From assembly GCF_008386495.1 (NCBI RefSeq), contig NZ_VTHJ01000030.1, forward strand, positions 1-64,000: a stretch of DNA of 64,000 nt, given 5' to 3'. Both the position numbers and the translations under genes were made by a program. Shown here one piece after another: positions 25,323-33,117 of the stretch (position 1 is the first letter of the stretch; every line of letters starts with the position of its first letter). Source of the DNA: Streptomyces tailanensis (GTDB lineage: Bacteria > Actinomycetota > Actinomycetes > Streptomycetales > Streptomycetaceae). The notes under the pieces are model-generated. The model was not told the origin of the DNA. It saw only the letters and a program-made list of their open reading frames with translations, and ran no database searches.

Positions 25323-25556
25323 AGGTTGGACCCGGGGCTCAAGTCGCCGTACGGCCTCGGCACTCTGCTCGGTGTGGGCGCCTTCACCTACCGGCAGTTC
25401 CGGCAACTGGCCGACCGGAACAGCAAGCAGGCATGCCCGGCGAAGTCGGACCCGCCGCCGCAGACGGAGGAGGCGACCGAACCAAAGCCGCGGGTGAGCA
25501 CCTTCTGGCTGGTCCTGGCAGTGCTTTTCTTCCTGCTGCTGATGGCCCAGGCCTGA
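25278..25556 (+). CDS. Possible tail-anchored small protein
   Basis: A 92-residue reading frame ending in a hydrophobic stretch, TFWLVLAVLFFLLLMAQA, consistent with a C-terminal membrane anchor, preceded by a charged linker (SDPPPQTEEATEPKPR). It overlaps the start of the GntR gene by 45 bases and no convincing RBS or start is visible (GTG 25278 is the best in frame). The C-terminal hydrophobic run is the only support, so it may be chance. Confidence 0.35.
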   Translation: MKRSATLFDSRTLIHRLDPGLKSPYGLGTLLGVGAFTYRQFRQLADRNSKQACPAKSDPPPQTEEATEPKPRVSTFWLVLAVLFFLLLMAQA

Positions 25557-25604
25557 GCGATTACCGTCGGCGCTCGGAAGCTCTGGCGTCACTCGCCGGA
25601 CTGA

Positions 25605-26339
25605 CTACGGTGCCCTGACCACGTGCAGCACTGGCTCCAGGTCGTTCACGATGTGCTGCAGCTCGACACCCGCTTCGAGCAGTTCGTTGAGCTTTCTCTC
25701 GTTACGCGCGTAGCCCAGGAAGTGGACGCCGGCTTTCTGGGCCGCCTCGAAGTCCGTCGACGCGTCACCGATCATCAGGGAGAGCTTGGGGTCGGCGCCC
25801 ATCGCGCTGAGGGCCTGGCGCAGGATGTAGGGGTCGGGCTTCATCAGGTCGAGGTTCTGCGTGCGGCCGTAGATGTACGGGAAGCAGTCGGTCAGGCCTC
25901 GGGTCTCGATGTAACGTGCCGCGGCCCGCGCCGAGTTGTTGGTCGTGACGGCGAAGCGGGCGCGCCTCGACCATGTCCTGATGAGCGGGTCGGCGTACTT
26001 GGTCGGATACGCCTTGGCCGCGGCCGTCAGCTCTTGCTGGGTGAGCCACTCCTCCAAGTCTGCTATCAGATCGCTGCTCGGATGCCGACTGCCGAGATTG
26101 CGCAGCACCACCTGGGGGTCTCCTGTCGTGCGTTCCTTCTCCTCCAGCAGCCCACCCAGCCCCCGCTTCTCGATCAACTGCCGTAGCGCTATCGCCACCT
26201 CATGCGCGGGATGCCCCGCGAACAACCGACAGATCGGGCCGTCCAGGTCCCAGAGCACGTAGCGGACGGGGGTGATCAGGGTTCGCAGGGTCTCTGTGTC
26301 TGCTGTCACCGGTTCAGTCTGCGCTGTATCAGGAGTCAC
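25605..26339 (-). CDS. devB: DevB: HAD-superfamily phosphatase
   Basis: A 244-residue HAD hydrolase with motif I VLWDLDGPICRL, motif II FAVTTNNSARAA and motifs III-IV LMKPDPYILRQAL ... LSLMIGDASTDFEAAQ. HAD enzymes act on phosphate esters; the substrate is unknown. It starts at GTG 26339, which shares one base with the devA stop (TAGTG), so devA and devB form an operon, as reported for the S. coelicolor pair. GTG further downstream (VTADTETL) is possible. A signal peptide is absent. Confidence 0.85.
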   Translation of the reverse strand: MTPDTAQTEPVTADTETLRTLITPVRYVLWDLDGPICRLFAGHPAHEVAIALRQLIEKRGLGGLLEEKERTTGDPQVVLRNLGSRHPSSDLIADLEEWLTQQELTAAAKAYPTKYADPLIRTWSRRARFAVTTNNSARAAARYIETRGLTDCFPYIYGRTQNLDLMKPDPYILRQALSAMGADPKLSLMIGDASTDFEAAQKAGVHFLGYARNERKLNELLEAGVELQHIVNDLEPVLHVVRAP

Positions 26340-27223
26340 TAGGAGAGTGTCAGGTCCGTGGTGATTGTTTCCCAGAGGGCGTCGAACCATTGCTGGGACT
26401 GCTCGACGAAGGCGGCGTCGCGTTGACCGGTCTCCTTCTCGAAGGAGAAGAGGAGGGACTGGGTGCCGAAGGCGTCGTACATCTCCAGGGTGCCGCCGTC
26501 CATCTGCTCCTCGCGCTTCATGAGCATGTAGTAGGCGATCAGGGCCTCCCGGCCGTTGAGGAGGTAGAGCTTGACCGGCGGGGTGAAGGGGAGGGCGCGG
26601 AAGGTCACGCGGACGTCGAGGCCGTGGGAGGTACGCAGGGCCTCAAGGTTGTGGCGCAGGACGCGGACCTGGGCGTTGCGCTGCTCGAGCCAGCGCTTGT
26701 GGACGGGGTCCTCCTCGTCGTCCTCGCCCCGGGCCTCCACCGGGACCGGGAAGGCCAGGTTGATCTTCCGGGAGGGGAGGAGGATGCGGACGTCGATGGA
26801 CTCCGGGCGGATCGTTCCCTCGTGGATGAGGCGGACCGGTTCACCGAGGGCCATCATCAGGGTCTCGGCGGTGAGGCAGGCCGCGTCGACGCGCACATGC
26901 GGCGCGGAGAAGGCGTCGGCCAGGCGCGGGGCGAGGCCCACCATCGTCGGCTGGGGATCGTGGCTCGTGGTGGGGGTGGTCTCGGCGACCCTGGGCGGGC
27001 TCCCCTTGCTCACATTGCTCAGCAACCCGTCGTCCTGCAGGGCACGCAGGGCCTGACGCACCGTGCCGCGCTCCACGCCGAACTCCTCCGCCAGTTCGGC
27101 CTGGGTGGGCAGGCGTTCGCCGGGGCCGAGGTCACCACTGCGGATGCGGTCCCGCAGGGTGTCGGCGATCTCCTGGGACGAGAGCCTTCTGCTGCCGTTC
27201 ACTGCAACGTTCTCCTGGGTCAC
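26339..27223 (-). CDS. devA: DevA: GntR-like developmental regulator
   Basis: A 294-residue regulator needed for aerial-hypha development in S. coelicolor. The N-terminal winged helix is SSQEIADTLRDRIRSGDLGPGERLPTQAELAEEFGVERGTVRQALRALQDDGLL. The C-terminal domain carries RESIDVRILLPSRKINLAFPVPVEAR and VTFRALPFTPPVKLYLLNGREAL, shared almost word for word with devE. The start GTG 27223 is inferred from alignment with devE (VTQENVAVNG versus VERERTAVDG); GTG 27202 has an RBS and is an alternative. A -10-like tagcgt lies just upstream, so the mRNA may be leaderless. Confidence 0.88.
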   Translation of the reverse strand: MTQENVAVNGSRRLSSQEIADTLRDRIRSGDLGPGERLPTQAELAEEFGVERGTVRQALRALQDDGLLSNVSKGSPPRVAETTPTTSHDPQPTMVGLAPRLADAFSAPHVRVDAACLTAETLMMALGEPVRLIHEGTIRPESIDVRILLPSRKINLAFPVPVEARGEDDEEDPVHKRWLEQRNAQVRVLRHNLEALRTSHGLDVRVTFRALPFTPPVKLYLLNGREALIAYYMLMKREEQMDGGTLEMYDAFGTQSLLFSFEKETGQRDAAFVEQSQQWFDALWETITTDLTLS

Positions 27224-27325
27224 GACCAAACGCTACAACTCGTGTCCATCTTTGGGGAGTTCCAAGGAAGGTGGTTATGAGTATCGACCAAGTGGGAACA
27301 ACTTAAACTGAGTTGGTTGCCAACT
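27221..27325. promoter_or_regulatory. Conserved devA promoter/operator region
   Basis: Bases 27221-27281 match 28570-28630 upstream of devE closely, including ctttgggNagttc and ggaaggtggttatgag. Further upstream, agttggttgccaact (27311-27325) is an inverted repeat with 6-bp arms, also present near devE as agttggtcgccaact. Shared sites imply that DevA and DevE bind the same operator, or regulate each other. The region also holds the promoter of the small membrane protein. Confidence 0.7.
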
Positions 27326-27432
27326 TGGCGAAGTTGGCGGAAGTCCATCCTCCTCTCGCGGATCGTTGGCAAGTAGCGGCAACCAGCAAGTGCATCCGGC
27401 ACAAGCACGGCCAGACCGAAGGAGGTACCACC

Positions 27433-27621
27433 ATGCCCGTCATCGCTCTTCTCTCCGCGCTCGCGGTCGTCGCCTTCCAGCGGTTCGTCGAGTGGCAGTA
27501 CGGCACGATGGGAATCATCGGCCTGCTGTTCCTCACGATCGGGCTGAAGGCCAGGAACCACACCTGCAGCTCCATCGGCGCGGTCGTCCTCGCTCTGGTG
27601 TTCGCCGGCCCCGCCCTGTGA
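27433..27621 (+). CDS. Small membrane protein at the dev locus
   Basis: A 62-residue protein with two hydrophobic segments (ALLSALAVVAFQRFVEW and MGIIGLLFLTIGLKAR, plus a third short one IGAVVLALVFAGPAL). It has a strong RBS, ggaggtaccacc, just before ATG 27433. It lies between devA, transcribed away from it, and devE, which converges on it. The position is conserved in S. coelicolor as far as I recall; function unknown. Confidence 0.8.
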   Translation: MPVIALLSALAVVAFQRFVEWQYGTMGIIGLLFLTIGLKARNHTCSSIGAVVLALVFAGPAL

Positions 27622-27660
27622 CCGCCATCAGCGTCATGGCCATCAGCGTCATCGGTGTCA

Positions 27661-28572
27661 TCAGCTCGTGAGCAGCAGCTCCGAGCTGATGGTCTCCCAC
27701 AGCGCGTTGAACCAGAGGTGCGACTGTTCCACGAACGTCGTGTCCCGCAAGGCCGAGGTCGCGCCCTGCTCGAAGGCGAACAGCATGGACTGGGTGCCCT
27801 CGGCGTCGTACATCTCCAGCTGCTCACTGCCCACTTCCGCCTCCTTCCGCTGCACGGTGTAGTACGCGAAGAGCGCCTCCGAGCCGTTCAGGAGGTACAG
27901 CTTCACCGGCGGCGTGAAGGGCAGCGCACGGAAACTGACGTGGACGTCGATGCCGTGCGTGGACCGTAACGCCAGCAGGTTGTGCTGCAGGACCTGCCCC
28001 TGGGCGTTGCGCTGGGCCAGCCAGCGGCGCTGCAGCCGGCCGTCGAGCGAGGCGTCGACCGGCGTCGGGAAGGCGAGCGCGATGTCGCGGCTGGGCAGCA
28101 GCACCCGGACATCGACCCTGGCCGGTTTTATGCGCCCCGCGTGAATCTCCCGCAACGGCTCACCCACGGCGAGCGTGAGGGACACGGACGTCAGACAGAG
28201 GGCGTCGATCTCCACATGAGGGGCCGCGAAGGCGCTGGATACGCGGGGTCCGAGCTCCACCATCGTGGGCCGCGGCGCCAACCCGGGCCCGCCGGCCGAG
28301 GGCTTTACCAGGCGTGAGGCCACCGTGGCCGGGCTTCCCTTGGAAACGTTGGTGAGCAGGTGCTCCGACTGCAGGATGCGCAGCGCCTGGCGTACGGCCC
28401 CCCGCTCCACCCCGAACTCGTCCGCCAACTTCGCCTGGGTGGGCATGCGTTGCCCCGGTCGCAGCTCGCCGGACCGGATCCGGCTGCGCAACACGTCGGC
28501 CACCTCGTGATGTGACCTCTGGGGCCGCTGTGACGACTTCCGTCCATCGACGGCCGTGCGTTCCCGCTCCAC
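27661..28572 (-). CDS. devE: DevE: GntR-like paralogue of DevA
   Basis: A 303-residue regulator closely related to DevA: HHEVADVLRSRIRSGELRPGQRMPTQAKLADEFGVERGAVRQALRILQSEHLL (winged helix), then RVDVRVLLPSRDIALAFPTPVDAS and VSFRALPFTPPVKLYLLNGSEAL (C-domain). The pair looks like a tandem duplication. GTG 28572 was chosen by alignment with devA; TTG 28578 is two codons upstream. A -10-like tagtgt ends six bases before the start, so the mRNA may be leaderless. Name from S. coelicolor literature. Confidence 0.82.
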   Translation of the reverse strand: MERERTAVDGRKSSQRPQRSHHEVADVLRSRIRSGELRPGQRMPTQAKLADEFGVERGAVRQALRILQSEHLLTNVSKGSPATVASRLVKPSAGGPGLAPRPTMVELGPRVSSAFAAPHVEIDALCLTSVSLTLAVGEPLREIHAGRIKPARVDVRVLLPSRDIALAFPTPVDASLDGRLQRRWLAQRNAQGQVLQHNLLALRSTHGIDVHVSFRALPFTPPVKLYLLNGSEALFAYYTVQRKEAEVGSEQLEMYDAEGTQSMLFAFEQGATSALRDTTFVEQSHLWFNALWETISSELLLTS

Positions 28573-28674
28573 GAACAAACACTACAACTTCGCGCCATCT
28601 TTGGGCAGTTCATGGGAAGGTGGTTATGAGATGACTCCAAGCGGACATAAGTAAGGTGGAGTTGGTCGCCAACT
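28570..28674. promoter_or_regulatory. Conserved devE promoter/operator region
   Basis: It mirrors the region before devA (27221-27325) with the conserved blocks ctttgggcagttc and ggaaggtggttatgag, followed by the inverted repeat agttggtcgccaact at 28660-28674. The similar arrangement, with about the same spacing to the start codon, suggests shared regulation. Confidence 0.7.
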
Positions 28675-28941
28675 TTTCCGACATGGTCAAACTTTCGGAT
28701 GGTTGGTGACTCTGGCAACTGCCACACAGACTGACCGATCGACCTCCCTTCCGGAGGGGAGCCGGGAGTTCGACCGGTCCGCACAGTCACAACTGAATGG
28801 TTCAGCCACAACTGAATGCGCAGCCACAACCACAACTGAATAGCTACGGATGACACAACCGAACAGCTACGGATACCCGCACACGATCAAGGAAAGGTCC
28901 CAGAAGAACTCCCAGAACAACTCCCAGAACAACTCTCAGAA
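28675..28941. other. Non-coding stretch with short direct repeats
   Basis: Three copies of cacaactgaat (about 28789-28841), two of agctacggat, and a 12-bp tandem repeat (28898-28945) that runs into the 3' end of the next gene. A short open frame here encodes Ser-Gln-Asn repeats, but it lacks an RBS and lies antisense to the Eis-like gene, so it was not called. No promoter is evident. Confidence 0.5.
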
Positions 28942-28945
28942 TCAG
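28898..28945. repeat. 12-bp tandem repeat, four copies
   Basis: Units tcccagaagaac, tcccagaacaac, tcccagaacaac and tctcagaatcag run in tandem and overlap the stop codon of the Eis-like gene. Slippage at such a repeat could change the gene's end. Imperfect copies suggest it is old. Confidence 0.75.
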
Positions 28946-30243
28946 AAGATGTCCGGGCACCAAGGGCGCCTGGACGTCCGCAGCAGGGCGTCGGCGACAG
29001 AGGCGGCGCCCTTCCGCTGTTCCCGCACCCGGCCGAGCGCGGCGAGCCGCACAGCCGACTCGTCGCCCAGCCACAGCACCGCCAGATCCGCCGCCTCCAG
29101 GACGAGGTCGGCGCCCTCGCTCGTCGGCACACAACTCGCGCCGTCCGGCCCGGCGTCCAGCCGGTAACGCCCACCGGCCAACCCGTCCCGGTCGACGACA
29201 TCAAGGACAAGGGTCCCCGTACCCGTGTACGACCGAGCCTCCAGCGCCCGTACGACATCCAGGATCCGCACCCACATCCAGTCGGCCTGGGCGGTGATCC
29301 GGGCGCCGCGCGGGTCGGGAAGGAAGAGCGGAAGGAGGTCGTCGGGAGCCCTCCACCCCGACTTGACCTTGGTGATCCAGTCGATCGAGCAGAGGTACTG
29401 CCACAGGGCGCGCTCGGCGGCCGGGGTCGTCGTGATCAGCCAGTTGACGTCGGCCGTGTCGTGCGGCTGCTTGTCATGCCAGTTGTCGTCGCACTCGTAC
29501 GAGACGATCCCGTCGACCTCGCCGGCCGCCGAGCGGTACACCGCGTAGAACGGCTCGGTCCATCCCGAACCGAGCCGCAGATCACCGGTGTTGATCCGCC
29601 ACCAGCGCTCGTCACGGCTGACCGCGCCGGGCTGGGCACGGCGGAGCCGCTCGTGGAGTTCGGGTCCGAGTTTGCGTACGTCCGCGGCGTCGACGAGGTC
29701 GATGCGGCCGCCGTCCGCCGGGCCGGACCATCGCCGGTCGAGGCCGGTGCGGGGTACGTCGATGGTCCACTCGGTGGACCAGGTGGCGGGGCCGAAGCCA
29801 TAGCGGCCGTAGATCGGGTACTCGGCGGCGATCAGGGTGGCGACGACGTCACCGCGTTCCTTCGCGGCCGTGAGGTCCGTGGCCATCATCCGGCTGAGGA
29901 TGCCCCGGCGGCGGTGGGTGGCGGTGACGGTGACGTTCGAGATGGCGTCGGCGGGTACGGTCCGGCCGCCGACCGCGGTCAGCTCCTGGGCGAAGGAACG
30001 GAACGTCCCCACGCAACGATCCCCGTCGAAGGCGCCCAGCGCACGGGACGGGACGATGTGGGACGAGCGGTCCTTGAGCTCTTCCTCGGAGAGGGACTGC
30101 GGGGCGCGCAGGAACCCGACGTCCAGCGCACGGAGCCAGACCGGAATCTCCTCTTCGGTGATGGCACGTACGTCGATGTCCTGTGCGGAGGCGTGTGCGG
30201 AGGCGTGTGCGGCGGCGTGCTGGGCGTCCAGTGCGGGGCTCAT
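28942..30243 (-). CDS. Eis-like GNAT acetyltransferase with SCP2-like C-terminus
   Basis: A 433-residue enzyme in the Eis/GNAT class. After a repetitive His/Ala N-terminus (HAAAHASAHASA, codons repeating near 30187-30225) the first GNAT domain has VTVTATHRRRGILSRMM, the acetyl-CoA loop. A second GNAT-like region follows (ADVNWLITTTPAAERALWQYL), and the end resembles the sterol-carrier-like domain of Eis (GADLVLEAADLAVLWLGDESAVRLAALGRV). Eis enzymes acetylate amino groups, including aminoglycosides. Substrate here unknown. Confidence 0.88.
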   Translation of the reverse strand: MSPALDAQHAAAHASAHASAQDIDVRAITEEEIPVWLRALDVGFLRAPQSLSEEELKDRSSHIVPSRALGAFDGDRCVGTFRSFAQELTAVGGRTVPADAISNVTVTATHRRRGILSRMMATDLTAAKERGDVVATLIAAEYPIYGRYGFGPATWSTEWTIDVPRTGLDRRWSGPADGGRIDLVDAADVRKLGPELHERLRRAQPGAVSRDERWWRINTGDLRLGSGWTEPFYAVYRSAAGEVDGIVSYECDDNWHDKQPHDTADVNWLITTTPAAERALWQYLCSIDWITKVKSGWRAPDDLLPLFLPDPRGARITAQADWMWVRILDVVRALEARSYTGTGTLVLDVVDRDGLAGGRYRLDAGPDGASCVPTSEGADLVLEAADLAVLWLGDESAVRLAALGRVREQRKGAASVADALLRTSRRPWCPDIF

Positions 30244-30286
30244 GGCATCACGCTAGGGCGACGAGACCCAGGGTGTCGCGCCCTTT

Positions 30287-30324
30287 TTCCGGGCTGACGA
30301 CGGCCGTCCGCCGTCAGCCCGGAA
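30287..30324. terminator. Hairpin downstream of rsiG
   Basis: ttccgggctgacg (30287-30299) pairs exactly with cgtcagcccggaa (30312-30324). It lies just past the rsiG stop on the minus strand and before the Eis-like gene, so it likely ends the rsiG transcript. Confidence 0.65.
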
Positions 30325-30329
30325 ACCCC

Positions 30330-30983
30330 TCACGTAAGCAGATCGTCCACCTGGGCCTCGCCCTCGCGGTACCGGCGGGCGATCTCGGCGCTGCAGTCGT
30401 CGGCCGTGCGCTGGAGCCGTCGGCGGCGGCCGGAGACCTGCCGCTCGTAGCGGACGAGGCGGTTCAGACCGGCGCCGAGTTCGTCGTCGGTGCGGGCGGC
30501 GAGGTCGGACAGTTCAACCTCGGCGAGCATCTCGGCGGCCAGCAGGCGGTACTCCTCCCCGTGCGGGGTACCCACGGTGACGTGCCGGGCCGACGAACGC
30601 TGGCGGGCCGGGGCGTCGGTGAGGATCTCCGGAAGCAGGTCGACCAGCGCGGACGCCCGCCCGCCCGCCGACTCCGCCGGCTCCGCCGCCCCACCCCTGC
30701 GCGCCAGCTCGGCCCGCAGGATGTCGATACGCCCCTGGAGCAGCCGCCGCACATAGCTGAGGTCGGCCTCGTCCCGCTGGGCGTCCCGGCGCAGTACGCG
30801 CAGCTCGGGCAGCCGCAGCCGGGACAGCTCGCGCTCGGGCTGGTCGGGCGGCAGCAGCGGGCCGCTGTCCGTGCGCTGGGCCGGCGGCCGGCAGACACCG
30901 GGTCCGGGTGCGGGCCCGGACCCCGGGCTCGTACGGGTAAACGTGGCAGTGTCCGGGGGCTGCCCGGTACTCGATGTGCTCAT
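30330..30983 (-). CDS. rsiG: RsiG: c-di-GMP-responsive anti-sigma factor for WhiG
   Basis: A 217-residue coiled-coil protein. Two copies of the signature E-X3-S-X2-R-X3-Q-X3-D are visible: Glu72-Ser76-Arg79-Gln83-Asp87 and Glu180-Ser184-Arg187-Gln191-Asp195. In Streptomyces RsiG this duplicated motif binds a c-di-GMP dimer, which lets it hold the sporulation sigma factor WhiG. The N-terminus is Pro/Thr/Gly-rich and disordered. ATG 30983 has gaggcg upstream. Recognition is by motif, so confidence is high. Confidence 0.92.
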   Translation of the reverse strand: MSTSSTGQPPDTATFTRTSPGSGPAPGPGVCRPPAQRTDSGPLLPPDQPERELSRLRLPELRVLRRDAQRDEADLSYVRRLLQGRIDILRAELARRGGAAEPAESAGGRASALVDLLPEILTDAPARQRSSARHVTVGTPHGEEYRLLAAEMLAEVELSDLAARTDDELGAGLNRLVRYERQVSGRRRRLQRTADDCSAEIARRYREGEAQVDDLLT

Positions 30984-31200
30984 ACGCCTCAACCGTCCCC
31001 TCGACCGGTGTGTGTGAGCATGGTGCCACTCCCCGTGGCCGCCATGTGACCGAGTCACCGCGAGCCACCCCCAGATGGGCGGTAATGGATCAATGAGGAA
31101 GACCGGGCAAAGCACTCCTCAAACGTCGTTGATCACGAACCCCCCGTAAGGGGGACCCCCTTGCGTACGGCCGATGGACGGCGGCGGCATCATGGTGGGC

Positions 31201-31626
31201 ATGCGTGCGGTGGTGCAGAGGGTCGACGGTGCGAGCGTCGTCGTGAACGGTGAGACGGTCGGGGAGATCGAGGGCGAGGGCTTGTGCGTCCTGGTCGGGG
31301 TGACCCACGACGACACCAAGGAGAAGGCGGCGCAGCTCGCCCGCAAGCTGTGGTCCGTACGGATGCTGCACGACGAGAAGTCATGCAGCGACATCGACGC
31401 GCACCTGCTCGTGATCAGCCAGTTCACCCTCTACGGCGACGTCCGCAAGGGCCGCCGCCCCACCTGGAACGCGGCGGCCCCGGGCGACGTGGCCGAACCG
31501 CTGGTCGACGAGGTCGTCGCCCAACTGCGCTCCCTCGGCGCAACGGTCGCCACCGGCCGCTTCGGCGCCCAGATGCGGGTGTCACTGACGAACGACGGCC
31601 CGTTCACGGTGCTGCTGGAGGTATAG
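31201..31626 (+). CDS. dtd: D-aminoacyl-tRNA deacylase
   Basis: This enzyme removes D-amino acids wrongly attached to tRNA. The 141-residue chain has the family start RAVVQRVDGASVVVNGE, the catalytic-site SQFTLYGD and the NDGPFTVLLE motif near the end, whose Gly-Pro-Phe forms the chirality-checking loop. ATG 31201 matches the usual MRAVVQRV start; ATG 31192 adds three residues. It is divergent from rsiG and convergent with ygfZ. Confidence 0.95.
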   Translation: MRAVVQRVDGASVVVNGETVGEIEGEGLCVLVGVTHDDTKEKAAQLARKLWSVRMLHDEKSCSDIDAHLLVISQFTLYGDVRKGRRPTWNAAAPGDVAEPLVDEVVAQLRSLGATVATGRFGAQMRVSLTNDGPFTVLLEV

Positions 31627-31656
31627 GGCACCCGCGGCTGGGTCATCCGGCAACAC

Positions 31657-32634
31657 CTACGGCTCTACGACCACTTCCTGCGCCGCCGCCGTCGTGTCGG
31701 CCAGCAGGCGTGCGTCCACCGGCACGTTGCGCTTGATCAGGGCCAGGGCGACCGGGCCCAGTTCGTGGTGGCGTACGGACGTGGTGATGAAGCCGATCTT
31801 GCGGCCTTCCGGGCCGTCGTCCGCGAGCCGGATCTCCGCACCGCGCGGCGGAAGATGGACCTCGCTGCCGTCGAGGTGGAGGAAGACGAGCCGCCGCGGA
31901 GGCTTGCCGAGGTTCTGGACCCGGGCGACGGTCTCCTGGCCCCGGTAGCAGCCCTTCTGGAGATGGACCGCGCTGCCGATCCAGCCCAGCTCGTGCGGGA
32001 TGGTCCGGTGATCGGTCTCGAAGCCGAGCCGGGGCCGGTGGTGCTCGACACGCAGCGCCTCGTACGCCAACAGCCCTGCCGCCGGACCGGACTTCTCGGC
32101 GTACGACTCCAGGTCGGCGCGCGGAAGGAACAGATCACGGCCGTACGGCGTCTCGCGTACGACGACGCCCTCCGGAGCCTCGGCGATCGAACCGGCCGGA
32201 AGATGCACGACCGCGAAGTCGTCCGTCCGGTCGGCCACCTCCACCCGGTAGAAGAACTTCATCGACTCCAGGTACGCGAGCAACGCCTCCCGCGTGTCCG
32301 TGCCCGGCTCGACATGGGCCCAGACCGTCGAGCCGTCGTCGACGAGATACAGCGCGTGCTCGATGTGCCCGTTGGCGGAGAGGATCAGCGCCTCGGTGGC
32401 CTGCCCGGGAGGGAGTTCGCTGACGTGCTGGGTGAGCAGCAGATGCAGCCAGCTGAGCCGGTCCTCGCCGGACACGGTGATGACACCCCGGTGGGAGAGG
32501 TCGACGAATCCGATGCCGTCGGCGAGGGCACGCTGTTCGCGGAACAGGTCGCCGTAGTGGGCGGCGACACTTTCGTCCACCCCTTCCGCGGGGACCGCGC
32601 CGGGCAGGGACAACAGTGGGCTCTTCATACGCAT
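31657..32634 (-). CDS. ygfZ: YgfZ/GcvT-domain folate-binding protein
   Basis: A 325-residue tetrahydrofolate-binding protein involved in iron-sulfur cluster enzyme maintenance. The family signature KGCYRGQE is present (in SAVHLQKGCYRGQETVARV), preceded by an EALRVEHHRPRLGFE region. The N-terminus matches GcvT-like folds (FVDLSHRGVITVSGEDRLSWL). Two start choices lie two codons apart (ATG 32634 or 32628). It lies four bases from the nur stop and probably belongs to the same operon. Confidence 0.93.
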   Translation of the reverse strand: MRMKSPLLSLPGAVPAEGVDESVAAHYGDLFREQRALADGIGFVDLSHRGVITVSGEDRLSWLHLLLTQHVSELPPGQATEALILSANGHIEHALYLVDDGSTVWAHVEPGTDTREALLAYLESMKFFYRVEVADRTDDFAVVHLPAGSIAEAPEGVVVRETPYGRDLFLPRADLESYAEKSGPAAGLLAYEALRVEHHRPRLGFETDHRTIPHELGWIGSAVHLQKGCYRGQETVARVQNLGKPPRRLVFLHLDGSEVHLPPRGAEIRLADDGPEGRKIGFITTSVRHHELGPVALALIKRNVPVDARLLADTTAAAQEVVVEP

Positions 32635-32638
32635 AAGC

Positions 32639-33088
32639 CTACGACTCGGTAGTTGAAGCCTTGGTGGTTGCCTTGAGCGTGCAGTCCTTGCACCGCCCGA
32701 AGATCGCGAAGTGCTTCAGGTCGGTGTCGAAGCCGAAGGTGCCGCGCAGCTTGGCCGTGAACGCCGCTGCCACGTCCACGTCCGCCTCGATGACGTTCTC
32801 GCAGTCACGGCAGACCAGGTGGATGTGGTGGTGCCGGTCGGCAAGGTGGTACGTCGGCGCCCCGTGCCCCAGGTGGGCGTGGCTGACCAGGCCCAGCTCC
32901 TCCAAGAGCTCCAAGGTCCGGTAAACCGTGGAAATGTTGACCCCCGACGCCGTCTTCCTCACTTCCACGAGGATGTCGTCGGGGGTCGCGTGCTCAAGGC
33001 TGTCCACGGCTTCGAGGACAAGTTGGCGCTGCGGGGTCAACCGGTACCCGCGCTGCCTGAGGTCGCTCTTCCAGTCGGTGCTCACCAC
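32639..33088 (-). CDS. nur: Nickel-responsive Fur-family repressor Nur
   Basis: A 149-residue Fur-family regulator. The winged helix reads DLRQRGYRLTPQRQLVLEAVDSLEHATPDDILVEV, followed by INISTVYRTLELLEELGLVSHAHLGHGAPTYHLAD and the His-rich metal site HHHIHLVC. The residues match the S. coelicolor Nur structure closely (from memory), so the nickel role is preferred over Fur or Zur. Nur controls superoxide dismutases and nickel uptake. The two C-terminal Cys-X2-Cys pairs (CRDC, CKDC) are present. Confidence 0.92.
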   Translation of the reverse strand: MVSTDWKSDLRQRGYRLTPQRQLVLEAVDSLEHATPDDILVEVRKTASGVNISTVYRTLELLEELGLVSHAHLGHGAPTYHLADRHHHIHLVCRDCENVIEADVDVAAAFTAKLRGTFGFDTDLKHFAIFGRCKDCTLKATTKASTTES

Positions 33089-33117
33089 ACGCCCAGTCTA
33101 GGGCGGGGAGCGCGCAG

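Noticed and set aside
28850..29167. Open frame encoding Ser-Gln-Asn repeats
   Set aside because: No RBS, antisense to the Eis-like gene, and its repeats are explained by the 12-bp tandem repeat.
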